From Bordetella parapertussis (GTDB lineage: Bacteria > Pseudomonadota > Gammaproteobacteria > Burkholderiales > Burkholderiaceae_B): a stretch of DNA of 64,000 bases. Made by a program: the position numbers and the translations under genes. Below are positions 17,724-26,356 of this stretch, in pieces (positions within the stretch are counted from its first letter, which is position 1; each line of letters begins with the position of its first letter). Location of the stretch: contig CAMBFI010000004.1 in NCBI GenBank assembly GCA_945865935.1, forward strand, positions 103,683 to 167,682. Reading direction: 5' to 3'. The notes under the pieces are model-generated. The model did not search any database. It saw only the letters and a list, made by a program, of their open reading frames with translations, and was not told where the DNA came from.

Positions 17724-19767
17724 CAAGATGCCGTTTGCTGGAAAGTTGCAATGGCTGGTGACACTCGCGGCCATCATGCTTGGCTTTGGTGCGGTGCTGG
17801 TTGTTGTGCTCAGCTATCTTTATGGATATCTCCAGCCCGTCCGATGGCCAACGCTGTTTTATTTTTGGTTGGCTTTTTTCGTGACACTTTATTCAGAGCG
17901 CAAGGGCGTCATGTTGTTGGTGTTCGCACTGCCGCTCGTCCCCCAACTACATTGGCAGCTTCAGTTCTTTTTTCGTCCGGCAGTACCCTACTTTGTGACT
18001 AGCGCGGGTATTGATTTGGTTACAGGCTTGATAACGGCCTTTCTTGTTGGCCATATAGTGCGCCGCAAAGAAGTTTGCTTCAATCGATTCGTTACCCCTC
18101 TACCTGTTGCGATTCTTGCGGTATTGATTTGTCTCTCAACCGTATTAGCAATTGCTCGAAACTTGTGGCAATCCACAAGTGAATTCTTAATTGTCCCGTT
18201 TATTAATCAAGCGCTACGATTCAAGCTGTTTATGCGGGGGAATGATTTTTCGCCGATTGCGGACTGGCTGGCTATTTCGATCGGACTGCTTCTTTTACTG
18301 ATTCTGGCGAACTGGCTTAAAGGAAAGGCAGATAAAGAGGAGCTGATTTTTAAGCCCACAGTTCTCTCATTGAGTATTTCAGCGTCGTATGGAATTTTTC
18401 AAGCACTCACTGCAGTAGGCTTGCCGACAGCTGCGGCTGAGTACCGCCCAGACAGCTTCGGATACAGCGCGTTTGGCTTCCAGCCCGACATACACGCATA
18501 TGCAGCCCATATGATCCTTGGGGCAGTTGGCCTATTTGGTGTGTTGACTCGGCTGAAATCTGATCGATGGCGGCATTTTACTTACGCAGTCATTATTCTG
18601 TGCTGGATTGCTCTGTTCCTGAGTAAGTCGAGAGCCTCGTTGCTATTTAGCATGGTTATATTGCTTATTATCGGGTTTTTTTCTATCCGCCGCATTTTTC
18701 AAAGGCAAACCGAAAGTGCTCTCTTTGTATTGGTGGGGCTCGGACTTGGTGGCGTCGTACTCGTGCTATGGCTAAGCCCGTGGCTAAGCGATTTAGTTTT
18801 CCAGATTACAGATATGAGATCTTTGACGTTTGATCAAATCAATCTACTGTCTAGTCGGCGGTTAGAGCTCTTTATCAGTGCGATTAGGATGTTTCTAGAA
18901 TATCCGCTTTTGGGTCTTGGCCAGGGTAATTTTCTACTTAGTTCAGCAGTTGTCCCATTTAGTCATTCGGCATGGATGGCTCAGTCTGGCGGAGAGAACG
19001 CGCATAATTACTTTTTGCAAGCGCTTGCAGATACCGGAGTAATTGGCTTCGCTTGTTATTTTGCAGTTTTGATGTGGCCTGTTTGCCGCACTCGCTCGCT
19101 AAGCGTTCTGGTGCCCGTAAGCATAGCGACCATGAGCCTCTTTTTAGGGAATTTGTATTCCCACTCCTTCCTTATCCGCGAAAACTTACTACTGTTGTGC
19201 GTTTTTATGGCGCTAGCGTATTCCTACGCACTGCCTGCGGTTCAAAACACGGCGAGTGAAGGCGAGCATACATTTTCGCGCTGTAAGGTGCCGGTGAAAT
19301 TCGCTTATCTAGTCGGCTTGGCTATTGTTGTCGTGATCCCACTGGCTGTTCGAGAGATTATTGTTTCATTTGACCGGATTCCATTTCAGAAGGCGAGCAG
19401 GTGTATACACCCCTCGCCGATACGAGGTGATGGGTGGACAACGGGGCTCGTGACGATTCCCTTAGCTTCGTCGCAAAATGGTGTCAGGATATCGGCAGAT
19501 GTCAGCGGTATTCCCGCGCAGTACTCCGCCCGAAATGTTAATGCAGTGCTAGAAGATGATATGGGCGCAGTATTATTGAGCCGAAATTTTTCTGTATTGG
19601 AAGGGCGTGTTGAAATCGAAATAGCTTTACCGAACTTTTATAAGAACTTAGCAAAACCATCGCGTGTCTTATTGGTCGTTGACCGCTGCTATACGCCGAG
19701 CAACTTAAGTGTGAGCGAAGATCACATTCGCTTGGGCATCCACATCAATAATATTGAACGATATTAA
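17713..19767 (+). CDS. Wzy/WaaL-type O-antigen polymerase or ligase family protein
   Basis: 684 residues with roughly twelve membrane segments up to about residue 560, then a soluble periplasmic C-terminal region of about 120 residues. Wzy_C-type hallmarks are SKSRASLLFSMV near residue 295 and the large periplasmic loop ending GGENAHNYFLQALADTG near residue 430, holding the catalytic-loop Arg and His expected of this fold. It probably polymerises lipid-linked repeats in the periplasm; ligase activity cannot be excluded by sequence. It starts 11 bases before the end of the GT9 gene. The C-terminal beta-rich extension is longer than in many Wzy proteins. Confidence 0.82.
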   Translation: MILSKMPFAGKLQWLVTLAAIMLGFGAVLVVVLSYLYGYLQPVRWPTLFYFWLAFFVTLYSERKGVMLLVFALPLVPQLHWQLQFFFRPAVPYFVTSAGIDLVTGLITAFLVGHIVRRKEVCFNRFVTPLPVAILAVLICLSTVLAIARNLWQSTSEFLIVPFINQALRFKLFMRGNDFSPIADWLAISIGLLLLLILANWLKGKADKEELIFKPTVLSLSISASYGIFQALTAVGLPTAAAEYRPDSFGYSAFGFQPDIHAYAAHMILGAVGLFGVLTRLKSDRWRHFTYAVIILCWIALFLSKSRASLLFSMVILLIIGFFSIRRIFQRQTESALFVLVGLGLGGVVLVLWLSPWLSDLVFQITDMRSLTFDQINLLSSRRLELFISAIRMFLEYPLLGLGQGNFLLSSAVVPFSHSAWMAQSGGENAHNYFLQALADTGVIGFACYFAVLMWPVCRTRSLSVLVPVSIATMSLFLGNLYSHSFLIRENLLLLCVFMALAYSYALPAVQNTASEGEHTFSRCKVPVKFAYLVGLAIVVVIPLAVREIIVSFDRIPFQKASRCIHPSPIRGDGWTTGLVTIPLASSQNGVRISADVSGIPAQYSARNVNAVLEDDMGAVLLSRNFSVLEGRVEIEIALPNFYKNLAKPSRVLLVVDRCYTPSNLSVSEDHIRLGIHINNIERY

Positions 19768-19784
19768 TTTCTGGATTTGCGGAT

Positions 19785-20726
19785 ATGACAACCGTTTTGG
19801 TAACCGGAGCTAACGGATTTATTGGGTCTGCGATTCTGACCAAGCTCCAGCTGAGCCAACAGTACTCCATTCGGGCCGCAGTTCGAAAGTCAGTCGTCCT
19901 CTACCAAGACCACATCCATGTTTATGAAAACTTAGAGCTTGCATCAAACACCAATTGGATAAGTGCACTTTCCTCGGTCGACGTCGTTATTCACTGTGCG
20001 GCGCGTGCGCATCTATTAAAAGACACCTCTGTAGAACCGCTTGCCGACTTTAGGCGAGTGAATACAGAAGCAACCTTGAGCCTTGCTCATCAGGCGGCGC
20101 AGGCTGGAGTAAAGCGATTTATTTTTTTGAGTAGCCTAGGCGTCAATGGTGCGGAAACAAAAACTCGGCCATTCACGGCAGACGATATTCCTAACCCTCA
20201 TTCCCCTTACGCGCAGTCAAAATTTGAGGCGGAAGTTGCATTAATGAATCTTGCGGCAAAGACCAATATGCAGGTCGTTATTGTGCGCCCACCGCTTGTT
20301 TACGGCCCTAACGCACCAGGTAATTTTGGCGCATTATGTCGGTTAGTACAAAAAGGGCTGCCACTACCCTTAGGCTGGATAAACAACAGTCGAAGCTTTA
20401 TTTTTTTAGATAACTTAGTGGATTTAATACATCGCTGTATCGATCACCCAAATGCGGCAAATCAAATATTTCTAGCCTCTGACGACGAGGACTTATCAAC
20501 AACTGAATTGCTCAAAAAAATGGGTGCTGCTTTTGACCAGAGGATGATCTTATTACCGATACCGGTTTCCGTTCTTAAGATTGCTGCCCAATTTTTGGGC
20601 AAGAGCAAGCAAGCACAGCAACTATTAGGATCGTTACAGGTGGATATAGAAAAAACGAAGTTGATGCTTGCTTGGCGGCCCCCTTTGAGCGTCGAGCAGG
20701 GACTCCATAAGACCGCAAAATATTAG
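19785..20726 (+). CDS. SDR-family UDP-4-keto-sugar reductase/epimerase (WbpV-like)
   Basis: 313 residues, extended short-chain dehydrogenase fold. The Rossmann motif TGANGFIGS is at residues 7-15, the active-site serine in FLSSLGVNG near 122, and the Tyr-x3-Lys pair in SPYAQSKFEAE near 146. Relatives of this type (WbpV, WbpK) reduce UDP-4-keto-6-deoxy-GlcNAc to UDP-D-QuiNAc or UDP-D-FucNAc, the step after WbpM. The WbpM-like gene is the convergent neighbour at 20762-22708 and the initiating sugar transferase follows it, which fits. Whether the product is the gluco or galacto form cannot be read from sequence. It ends the first plus-strand block. Confidence 0.83.
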   Translation: MTTVLVTGANGFIGSAILTKLQLSQQYSIRAAVRKSVVLYQDHIHVYENLELASNTNWISALSSVDVVIHCAARAHLLKDTSVEPLADFRRVNTEATLSLAHQAAQAGVKRFIFLSSLGVNGAETKTRPFTADDIPNPHSPYAQSKFEAEVALMNLAAKTNMQVVIVRPPLVYGPNAPGNFGALCRLVQKGLPLPLGWINNSRSFIFLDNLVDLIHRCIDHPNAANQIFLASDDEDLSTTELLKKMGAAFDQRMILLPIPVSVLKIAAQFLGKSKQAQQLLGSLQVDIEKTKLMLAWRPPLSVEQGLHKTAKY

Positions 20727-20761
20727 CAGAAGGTATAACAGCCGCTGGCATCTTAGATAAA

Positions 20762-22708
20762 CTAGTTCTTTTGAGTTTGCGCCAACGTTAACCAGTCCAC
20801 GATAGGACCTTCGGGCTGATAGCCAGACACTAGCTCTAGCAACATTGACCTTACTTTGGACACGTCGTTAGTATCCAATGCAATTTTTAATGCATTCAGT
20901 TTATTTTCGAAGACATTCCATGGAAGACAGCTTTCATTGGCCGTCAAGATACGAGGATGAATCGTAGATTGGGGATTATCGCCAATCAATAATTCTTCAA
21001 AAAGTTTTTCGCCAGGCCGTAAACCAGTGATTTGTATTTCAATGTCACCGTCATCATCTTCTGTATCCTTTAGCGTCAACCCAGAGAGTTCGATCATCCG
21101 CTTGGCGAGATCAATAATTTTGACCGGCTCGCCCATATCTAAAACAAATAAATCGCCACCCCGAGACATTGCAGCTGCCTGTAACACTAGTTGTGCTGCT
21201 TCCGGTATCGTCATGAAATAACGAGTAATTTCTGGATGTGTCAAAGTAATTGGGCCGCCATTTTTTATTTGCTCGCGAAACTTTGGGACTACTGAGCCTG
21301 AAGATCCAAGGACGTTCCCGAAGCGGACCATAGAAAAAATGGTCTGGTAGTTTTGTTGGCTGGCGCCTTTTTGATGGTGAATATGTTCTGCTAGCCCCTG
21401 CAATACCATCTCCGCCAGACGTTTACTCGCACCCATAATATTTGTTGGTCGAACGGCCTTGTCCGTACTGATCAATACAAATTTTGTGACTTTACCCGCT
21501 GCCGCTTTCGCAACTTGAAGTGTCCCGAAGAGATTGTTTTTTATGCCTTCAATGGGATTGTGCTCGACCAAAGGTACGTGCTTATATGCGGCGGCGTGAT
21601 AAACCGAATAAGGCTCCCAGGCAGAAATGATTTCACACATCCGGGTGTAGTCTTGAACGGAGCAAAGCAGAGGCACGAGCGTGGTGCCGGTCTCAGCGGC
21701 AATAGGCATCAGCTCTTGATGAATTTCATATAGCGCAAACTCGCTTTGCTCTATCAGCAAAAGGGTCGTCGGTTCAAGGCGCAGTAGCTGTCGGCATAGT
21801 TCGCTGCCAATCGAGCCACCTGCTCCCGTGACAAGAATGACCTTACCTTGCGTATGCGCAAGAAGAAGCGAGTCATCCGAATGAACCGTTTCGCGACCCA
21901 GCAGATCGTCGATATCGAGCTCTCTTAAATCAGACGTGCTGATTTTTCCTTGGGCAAGCTCAGTCACGCTTGGTAATGTGCGCACTAAGACGCGAGCCGC
22001 CAACATGGTATTGATAATTTCGTTGCGACGTTTGCGTGAGATAGATGGCAGTGCAAGCAAGACGTCACTAATTTCTAAGGAGCCAACTAAATTAGACAAA
22101 TCAACTGGACTGTGCACCGGTAACCCATTAATGACATGGCCTTGCAGCCTAACGTCATCGTCAAGAAAACCTACTACACGCATATCATGACTATGTGCCA
22201 TGGCGGCTGCAAGCTGCTGCCCTGAATTGCCAGCCCCATAGACCAAGACTTTAGGCAAGGTCGAGCGTTTAAGCAGGTTCTTATACGCACCGCCCAGCCA
22301 ATAACCCGCCGCGGCACGCGAGATTCCAATCGCTAGTAAAAGCAATATTGGTTGGATTAAGCCGACTGTACGGGGTACGCCATCAAAACTGAAGGCTGTG
22401 AACAGTGCCGCATACAACAAGCCATAAATCGCTGTTGCGCGGGTAATTGCCATTAGCGCGGGGCCACCCGAATATCTAAAAATTGCTCTATATAAGCCGC
22501 CGATCATAAAAATTGGCAAGGCTAGGGCGATTGAATACAGCACTGCCTTTGACGGCGGACCTGAAAGAGATACAAAATCGCCGAGTCGCAAATAGAAAGC
22601 TAACCAAACGGTCAAGACACACAGGCTGGCATCCGTGGCAAGAACAACTAATCTCTTTGCCACTCTTGGCAAATTCAGTATCGTTGCGGTGGTTCTGCCA
22701 GTTGTCAT
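20762..22708 (-). CDS. wbpM: UDP-GlcNAc 4,6-dehydratase, membrane-anchored (WbpM/CapD type)
   Basis: 648 residues from the ATG at 22708; the frame extends to GTG 22741, but that adds 11 residues inside the upstream gene and family proteins begin about 10 residues before LPRxxKR. Four N-terminal membrane helices (about residues 15-130) are followed by a first Rossmann domain (VYGAGNSGQQ) and the catalytic SDR domain with TGAGGSIGSE. The catalytic triad region reads STDKAVRPTNIMGASK, with the Ser/Met/Lys arrangement of the FlaA1/WbpM class. It converts UDP-GlcNAc to UDP-4-keto-6-deoxy-GlcNAc, likely passed to the SDR at 19785. It is the last gene of a seven-gene minus-strand operon. Confidence 0.93.
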   Translation of the reverse strand: MTTGRTTATILNLPRVAKRLVVLATDASLCVLTVWLAFYLRLGDFVSLSGPPSKAVLYSIALALPIFMIGGLYRAIFRYSGGPALMAITRATAIYGLLYAALFTAFSFDGVPRTVGLIQPILLLLAIGISRAAAGYWLGGAYKNLLKRSTLPKVLVYGAGNSGQQLAAAMAHSHDMRVVGFLDDDVRLQGHVINGLPVHSPVDLSNLVGSLEISDVLLALPSISRKRRNEIINTMLAARVLVRTLPSVTELAQGKISTSDLRELDIDDLLGRETVHSDDSLLLAHTQGKVILVTGAGGSIGSELCRQLLRLEPTTLLLIEQSEFALYEIHQELMPIAAETGTTLVPLLCSVQDYTRMCEIISAWEPYSVYHAAAYKHVPLVEHNPIEGIKNNLFGTLQVAKAAAGKVTKFVLISTDKAVRPTNIMGASKRLAEMVLQGLAEHIHHQKGASQQNYQTIFSMVRFGNVLGSSGSVVPKFREQIKNGGPITLTHPEITRYFMTIPEAAQLVLQAAAMSRGGDLFVLDMGEPVKIIDLAKRMIELSGLTLKDTEDDDGDIEIQITGLRPGEKLFEELLIGDNPQSTIHPRILTANESCLPWNVFENKLNALKIALDTNDVSKVRSMLLELVSGYQPEGPIVDWLTLAQTQKN

Positions 22709-22721
22709 AGAAAACAGTATG

Positions 22722-23282
22722 CTAATGCGACACGCCATCACGATGGATGACTTTCAAAACGGTTAACCACAAAATTCTAATATCGAAAAACAGCGACTGC
22801 CGGGCGAGGTATTCCGCATCAAACGCAACTTTCTGCTCTATGGGTATTTCATCGCGGCCGTTGATTTGAGCCCAGCCCGTCAGGCCAGGCGTTAGTAAAT
22901 GTATGCCTTTTTCGGTTCGTAATGCAATTAGATCATACTGATTAAATAGTGCTGGGCGCGGTCCAACTAAAGACATATCCCCTTTGATGACATTCCATAA
23001 TTGCGGCAATTCATCCAAACTGGTTTTACGCAGAAAAGAACCAATGGGCGTTAAGAAAGCTGAGGGGTTAGTCAGAAGGTGCGTAGCAACGGGTGGGGTT
23101 CCCACAAGCATGCTTCTAAACTTGGGCATCCGAAAAATTTTGTTGTGTTTGCCGACGCGATCGCTCCAGTAAAGCACCGGGCCCTTTGATGTGAATTTGA
23201 CCGCGATACTGACCAGCAAAATGGGTAGTGCCAACACCATCAGAGCTAGCAAAGTGCAAAGCAGGTCAAGTGTTCGTTTCAT
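22722..23282 (-). CDS. initiating phosphoglycosyltransferase, small PglC type
   Basis: 186 residues, the minimal monotopic phosphoglycosyltransferase size. A single N-terminal hydrophobic re-entrant helix (residues 8-30) is followed by the signature KFRSM near residue 56, [18 protein letters not shown] with the catalytic Asp-Glu pair near residue 90, and [11 protein letters not shown]. It transfers a sugar-1-phosphate, most likely D-QuiNAc-P or D-FucNAc-P given wbpM and the WbpV-like gene next door, onto undecaprenyl phosphate to start each repeat. No other initiating enzyme was recognised in the window, so this one probably primes the whole glycan. Confidence 0.92.
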   Translation of the reverse strand: MKRTLDLLCTLLALMVLALPILLVSIAVKFTSKGPVLYWSDRVGKHNKIFRMPKFRSMLVGTPPVATHLLTNPSAFLTPIGSFLRKTSLDELPQLWNVIKGDMSLVGPRPALFNQYDLIALRTEKGIHLLTPGLTGWAQINGRDEIPIEQKVAFDAEYLARQSLFFDIRILWLTVLKVIHRDGVSH

Positions 23283-23331
23283 GTTGCCATTTTGATCCGA
23301 GTACGCCAGTTTGACTTAACACAAACAACAC

Positions 23332-24462
23332 TCAATATTTTCGCCAGACTTTACGGTTCACAAAGTCTGTATAGCTTTGAATGATACGTACTACCTTGTC
23401 CGAAACGTTATCTGGCGCGTAATCATTGACCAGTTGTAGGCTCCGAGTGTTGCCACGTAACTGATCGGCAAGAATGGCGAGCCCCTGCTCAACCCGCTCT
23501 ATACTCATCCCAACCATCATCACGGCTGCTTGCTCAAATCCTTCGGGCCGTTCGTGCACTTCGCGCAGATTCAACGCCGGAAAATTCAGGATTGAAGACT
23601 CTTCGGTAATCGTTCCACTATCAGACAATACTGCACGAGCCTCCACTTGTAGCTTGACGTAATCGGTGAAACCAAACGGTTTTTCAAATCTGACTAAAGG
23701 ATCTGCAACCAGGCCCGCGTCAGCAATACGTTTTTTCGTACGAGGGTGGGTCGAGACAATCACTGGGCATCCGTAACGTTGAGCCAGATGATTTAATAAA
23801 TCGAAGAGTTTTTTAAGCTGTATGGGTGAATCGACGTTCTCTTCACGGTGGGCGCTCACGACAAAATATTGATGCGCCTTCAAAGCCAGAGCGGTCAGAA
23901 TCTGAGATGCATCGATGGCTTTGCGATAGAACTCGATCACTTCGCGCATGGGGCTGCCAGTTTTAATCACCTGATCGGCCGGCAACCCTTCTCGTAAAAG
24001 GTATTCGCGCGCGATTTCACTGTAGGTCAAATTAATATCGGAGATATGATCAACGATGCGGCGATTGATCTCTTCAGGCACCCTGAAATCAAAACAACGA
24101 TTACCGGCTTCCATATGAAAAATTGGTACTTTACGGCGCTTGGCAGAAATAGCGGATAACGCGCTATTTGTATCACCCAATAGCAAAAGCGCTTCGGGCT
24201 GATATTTTTCGATCATCTCATCTGCAGAGAAAATGATTCTGCCGATGGTTTGCGCCGCTGTGTCACCAGCAGCCTCCATGAAGGCATCGGGCTTACGTAT
24301 ACCAAGATCGCTAAAAAAGATCTCGTTTAGCTCGTAATCGTAGTTTTGCCCAGTGTGTATCAAGACATGATCGCAGAACTGATCCAACTTATGAATTGTG
24401 CGCGATAGCCGGATGATTTCCGGCCGAGTCCCGACGATGGTCATGACTTTGAGCTTACGCAT
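23332..24462 (-). CDS. UDP-N-acetyl-6-deoxy-L-hexosamine 2-epimerase (FnlC/WbjD/WbvD type)
   Basis: 376 residues from ATG 24462, which overlaps the upstream gene by 8 bases; a TTG one codon earlier is less likely. It has the non-hydrolysing UDP-GlcNAc 2-epimerase fold: VGTRPEIIRLSR at the N-terminus, LLLGDTNSALSA, FHMEAGNRCFDFRVPEE with catalytic acids, and SDSGTITEESSIL near the C-terminus. Members with this exact context act last in the UDP-L-FucNAc or UDP-L-QuiNAc pathways, epimerising C-2. The two preceding genes encode the earlier steps, making a complete three-enzyme set. Confidence 0.9.
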   Translation of the reverse strand: MRKLKVMTIVGTRPEIIRLSRTIHKLDQFCDHVLIHTGQNYDYELNEIFFSDLGIRKPDAFMEAAGDTAAQTIGRIIFSADEMIEKYQPEALLLLGDTNSALSAISAKRRKVPIFHMEAGNRCFDFRVPEEINRRIVDHISDINLTYSEIAREYLLREGLPADQVIKTGSPMREVIEFYRKAIDASQILTALALKAHQYFVVSAHREENVDSPIQLKKLFDLLNHLAQRYGCPVIVSTHPRTKKRIADAGLVADPLVRFEKPFGFTDYVKLQVEARAVLSDSGTITEESSILNFPALNLREVHERPEGFEQAAVMMVGMSIERVEQGLAILADQLRGNTRSLQLVNDYAPDNVSDKVVRIIQSYTDFVNRKVWRKY

Positions 24463-25465
24463 CAAGCGCCTCGCGGATCAGATCAAGGCCTAATAGAACA
24501 TCTTTGACTTGATCAATCGTAAGTCTTTGGGTGTTGTGCGAGGTGTAGTCGTCAAAATTGGCAATTTGCGTTTCCCCCGTCACAAAGTACTTGTCGTAAT
24601 TCAAGTCGCGTGCATCAGCCGAGATCCGGTAATAGTTACCTAGATCTTCGGCGCGCGCCATTTCTTCGCGCGAGACCAGAGATTCGTAGAGCTTCTCGCC
24701 GTGGCGGGTACCAATCACTTTGACTTCACTTTTATCTGCAAAAAGTGAAGCCATCGCTCGGGCTAAATCTCCAACTGTTGAGGCGGGGGCCTTTTGAACA
24801 AAAATATCTCCAGGCTTGGCGTGCCCAAACGCATAAAGAACCAAGTCAACCGACTCCTCAAGCGACATCAAGAATCGTGTCATGTGAGGGTCAGTGACAG
24901 TGAGCGGCCTACCTTGTTGTAGTTGTTCAAGAAAAAGGGGGATTACAGAACCGCGTGAGGCCATGACATTCCCGTACCGCGTGGCAGAAAGCACCGTCTC
25001 ATTAGGGTCACAGAGCCGCGATTTGGCGACCATGAGTTTTTCCATCAATGCTTTAGAGATGCCCATGGCGTTGATAGGGTAAACCGCCTTGTCCGTGCTG
25101 AGCAGTACACAACGGCTGACCGATTGCGCGATGGCTGCACGCATGACGTTTTCGGCACCTAGCACGTTGGTACGAACCGCCTCCATCGGGTAGAACTCGC
25201 AAGATGGAACTTGTTTTAACGCCGCCGCATGAAATACAAAGTCAACGCCGTGTAGGGCGTCGTGCACGCTGTCGTATTCGCGCACGTCGCCGATATAAAA
25301 CTTAAGTTTGTCGCTATTGTGCTTCAGCCGCATGTCTTCTTGTTTTTTCTCATCCCGGCTAAAAACGCGGATTTCTGCCAACTCAGAACCAAGCAGCCTA
25401 GTCAGGACAGCGTTGCCGAACGAACCAGTTCCGCCGGTGATTAATAGGACTTTGTTTTTAAGCAT
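24455..25465 (-). CDS. UDP-GlcNAc 4,6-dehydratase/5-epimerase (FnlA/WbjB/WbvB type)
   Basis: 336 residues, soluble SDR. TGGTGSFGNAV at residues 10-20, FSRDEKKQEDMRLKH, and the catalytic stretch STDKAVYPINAMGISK near residue 125 identify the bifunctional dehydratase/epimerase that starts UDP-2-acetamido-2,6-dideoxy-L-hexose synthesis. It differs from the WbpM protein in lacking membrane helices and in inverting C-5. Its ATG directly abuts the stop of the upstream reductase gene, and its stop overlaps the downstream 2-epimerase gene. All three enzymes act in the cytoplasm on UDP-sugars. Confidence 0.92.
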   Translation of the reverse strand: MLKNKVLLITGGTGSFGNAVLTRLLGSELAEIRVFSRDEKKQEDMRLKHNSDKLKFYIGDVREYDSVHDALHGVDFVFHAAALKQVPSCEFYPMEAVRTNVLGAENVMRAAIAQSVSRCVLLSTDKAVYPINAMGISKALMEKLMVAKSRLCDPNETVLSATRYGNVMASRGSVIPLFLEQLQQGRPLTVTDPHMTRFLMSLEESVDLVLYAFGHAKPGDIFVQKAPASTVGDLARAMASLFADKSEVKVIGTRHGEKLYESLVSREEMARAEDLGNYYRISADARDLNYDKYFVTGETQIANFDDYTSHNTQRLTIDQVKDVLLGLDLIREALDA

Positions 25466-26356
25466 TTATTGCTCACAAGAAGTATTTCTGAACGCACGCA
25501 TCAGTCGAACGAGCTCAGGCCACTCAGTAGGTTTGTATCCAGTAGCAAGTTTAAAACGAGTCGATGCTAAAGATCTGTCTATTATCAGATTATCATCGGG
25601 AATGATACTAATAGGGCGTTGGTAGGTATCGGCTACAAGTTTAAGAAGTTCGTATTTGTTTATTGGTAAGGCAGACACATGATACGTGCCATGCAATTTC
25701 GGGTGCGGAATCACAAAATCTCTAACTACTCTCGCAAGTTCAACCGTCGGTAACCCCGAGAAAATAGCTTTTCGGTAACCCTTTACTTGTTCTTTCTGAG
25801 ACAAAAACCAATCAACAAGACCATGGCGGCTGTTAACTTCGTGCCCGATAATCGAGGTTCTTAGCGTGATGGCGTTGTCGTAATCGACCTCGCCCAGTAG
25901 TTTGCTGCGCCCGTACAAGTCTTGCGCATCTGGAAAGTCTTGCTCGATGTACATCCCTTTTGCACCACTAAACACACAGTCTGTGCTGACATGAATCAGA
26001 CGAGCGCCAACTTGTTGACAGTATCTGGCTAGTTGGTGAGGCAGCAAGGCATTGATTTTGATCGCTGCAATTGCATCGTTGGCCTCGGCAAGCTGTTTTA
26101 CTAAACCCACGCAATTGACAACTACGTTGGGCTGGATACGTGACAACAGTTTAGTCAAGCTTGACTCGTCATCTACGTTGATATCTTGTATAAGATTCTG
26201 ACGGAGTGCCGGATCTAGTGCCCGAGCTAAGTCGGGTGACCGAATGGTACCGTACGTCACATAGTTTTCGCTGGCACTAAAGAAACGGTACAAGGCATTG
26301 CCCAGCATGCCAGAAGCGCCAAGAATTAAAATCCTTACTTGCGGTTCGATCTTCAA
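25466..26356 (-). CDS. RmlD-like 4-keto reductase (WbvR/QnlB type)
   Basis: 296 residues. It is an RmlD-type SDR: ILGASGMLGNALY near the N-terminus, NCVGLVKQ, STDCVFSGAKG, and a Tyr-x3-Lys pair in DLYGRSKLLGE. In the L-FucNAc pathway the middle enzyme is a FnlB/WbjC-type protein; an RmlD-like reductase in this slot is instead the pattern reported for UDP-L-RhaNAc/L-QuiNAc synthesis (WbvB-WbvR-WbvD of Vibrio cholerae O37). I therefore infer L-QuiNAc or L-RhaNAc rather than L-FucNAc. The start is TTG overlapping the upstream TGA; no nearby ATG would keep the Rossmann motif. Confidence 0.87.
   Translation of the reverse strand: MKIEPQVRILILGASGMLGNALYRFFSASENYVTYGTIRSPDLARALDPALRQNLIQDINVDDESSLTKLLSRIQPNVVVNCVGLVKQLAEANDAIAAIKINALLPHQLARYCQQVGARLIHVSTDCVFSGAKGMYIEQDFPDAQDLYGRSKLLGEVDYDNAITLRTSIIGHEVNSRHGLVDWFLSQKEQVKGYRKAIFSGLPTVELARVVRDFVIPHPKLHGTYHVSALPINKYELLKLVADTYQRPISIIPDDNLIIDRSLASTRFKLATGYKPTEWPELVRLMRAFRNTSCEQ

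Noticed and set aside
18161..18180. 8-base inverted repeat with CAAT loop in the polymerase gene
   Set aside because: Within chance expectation and inside a coding sequence.
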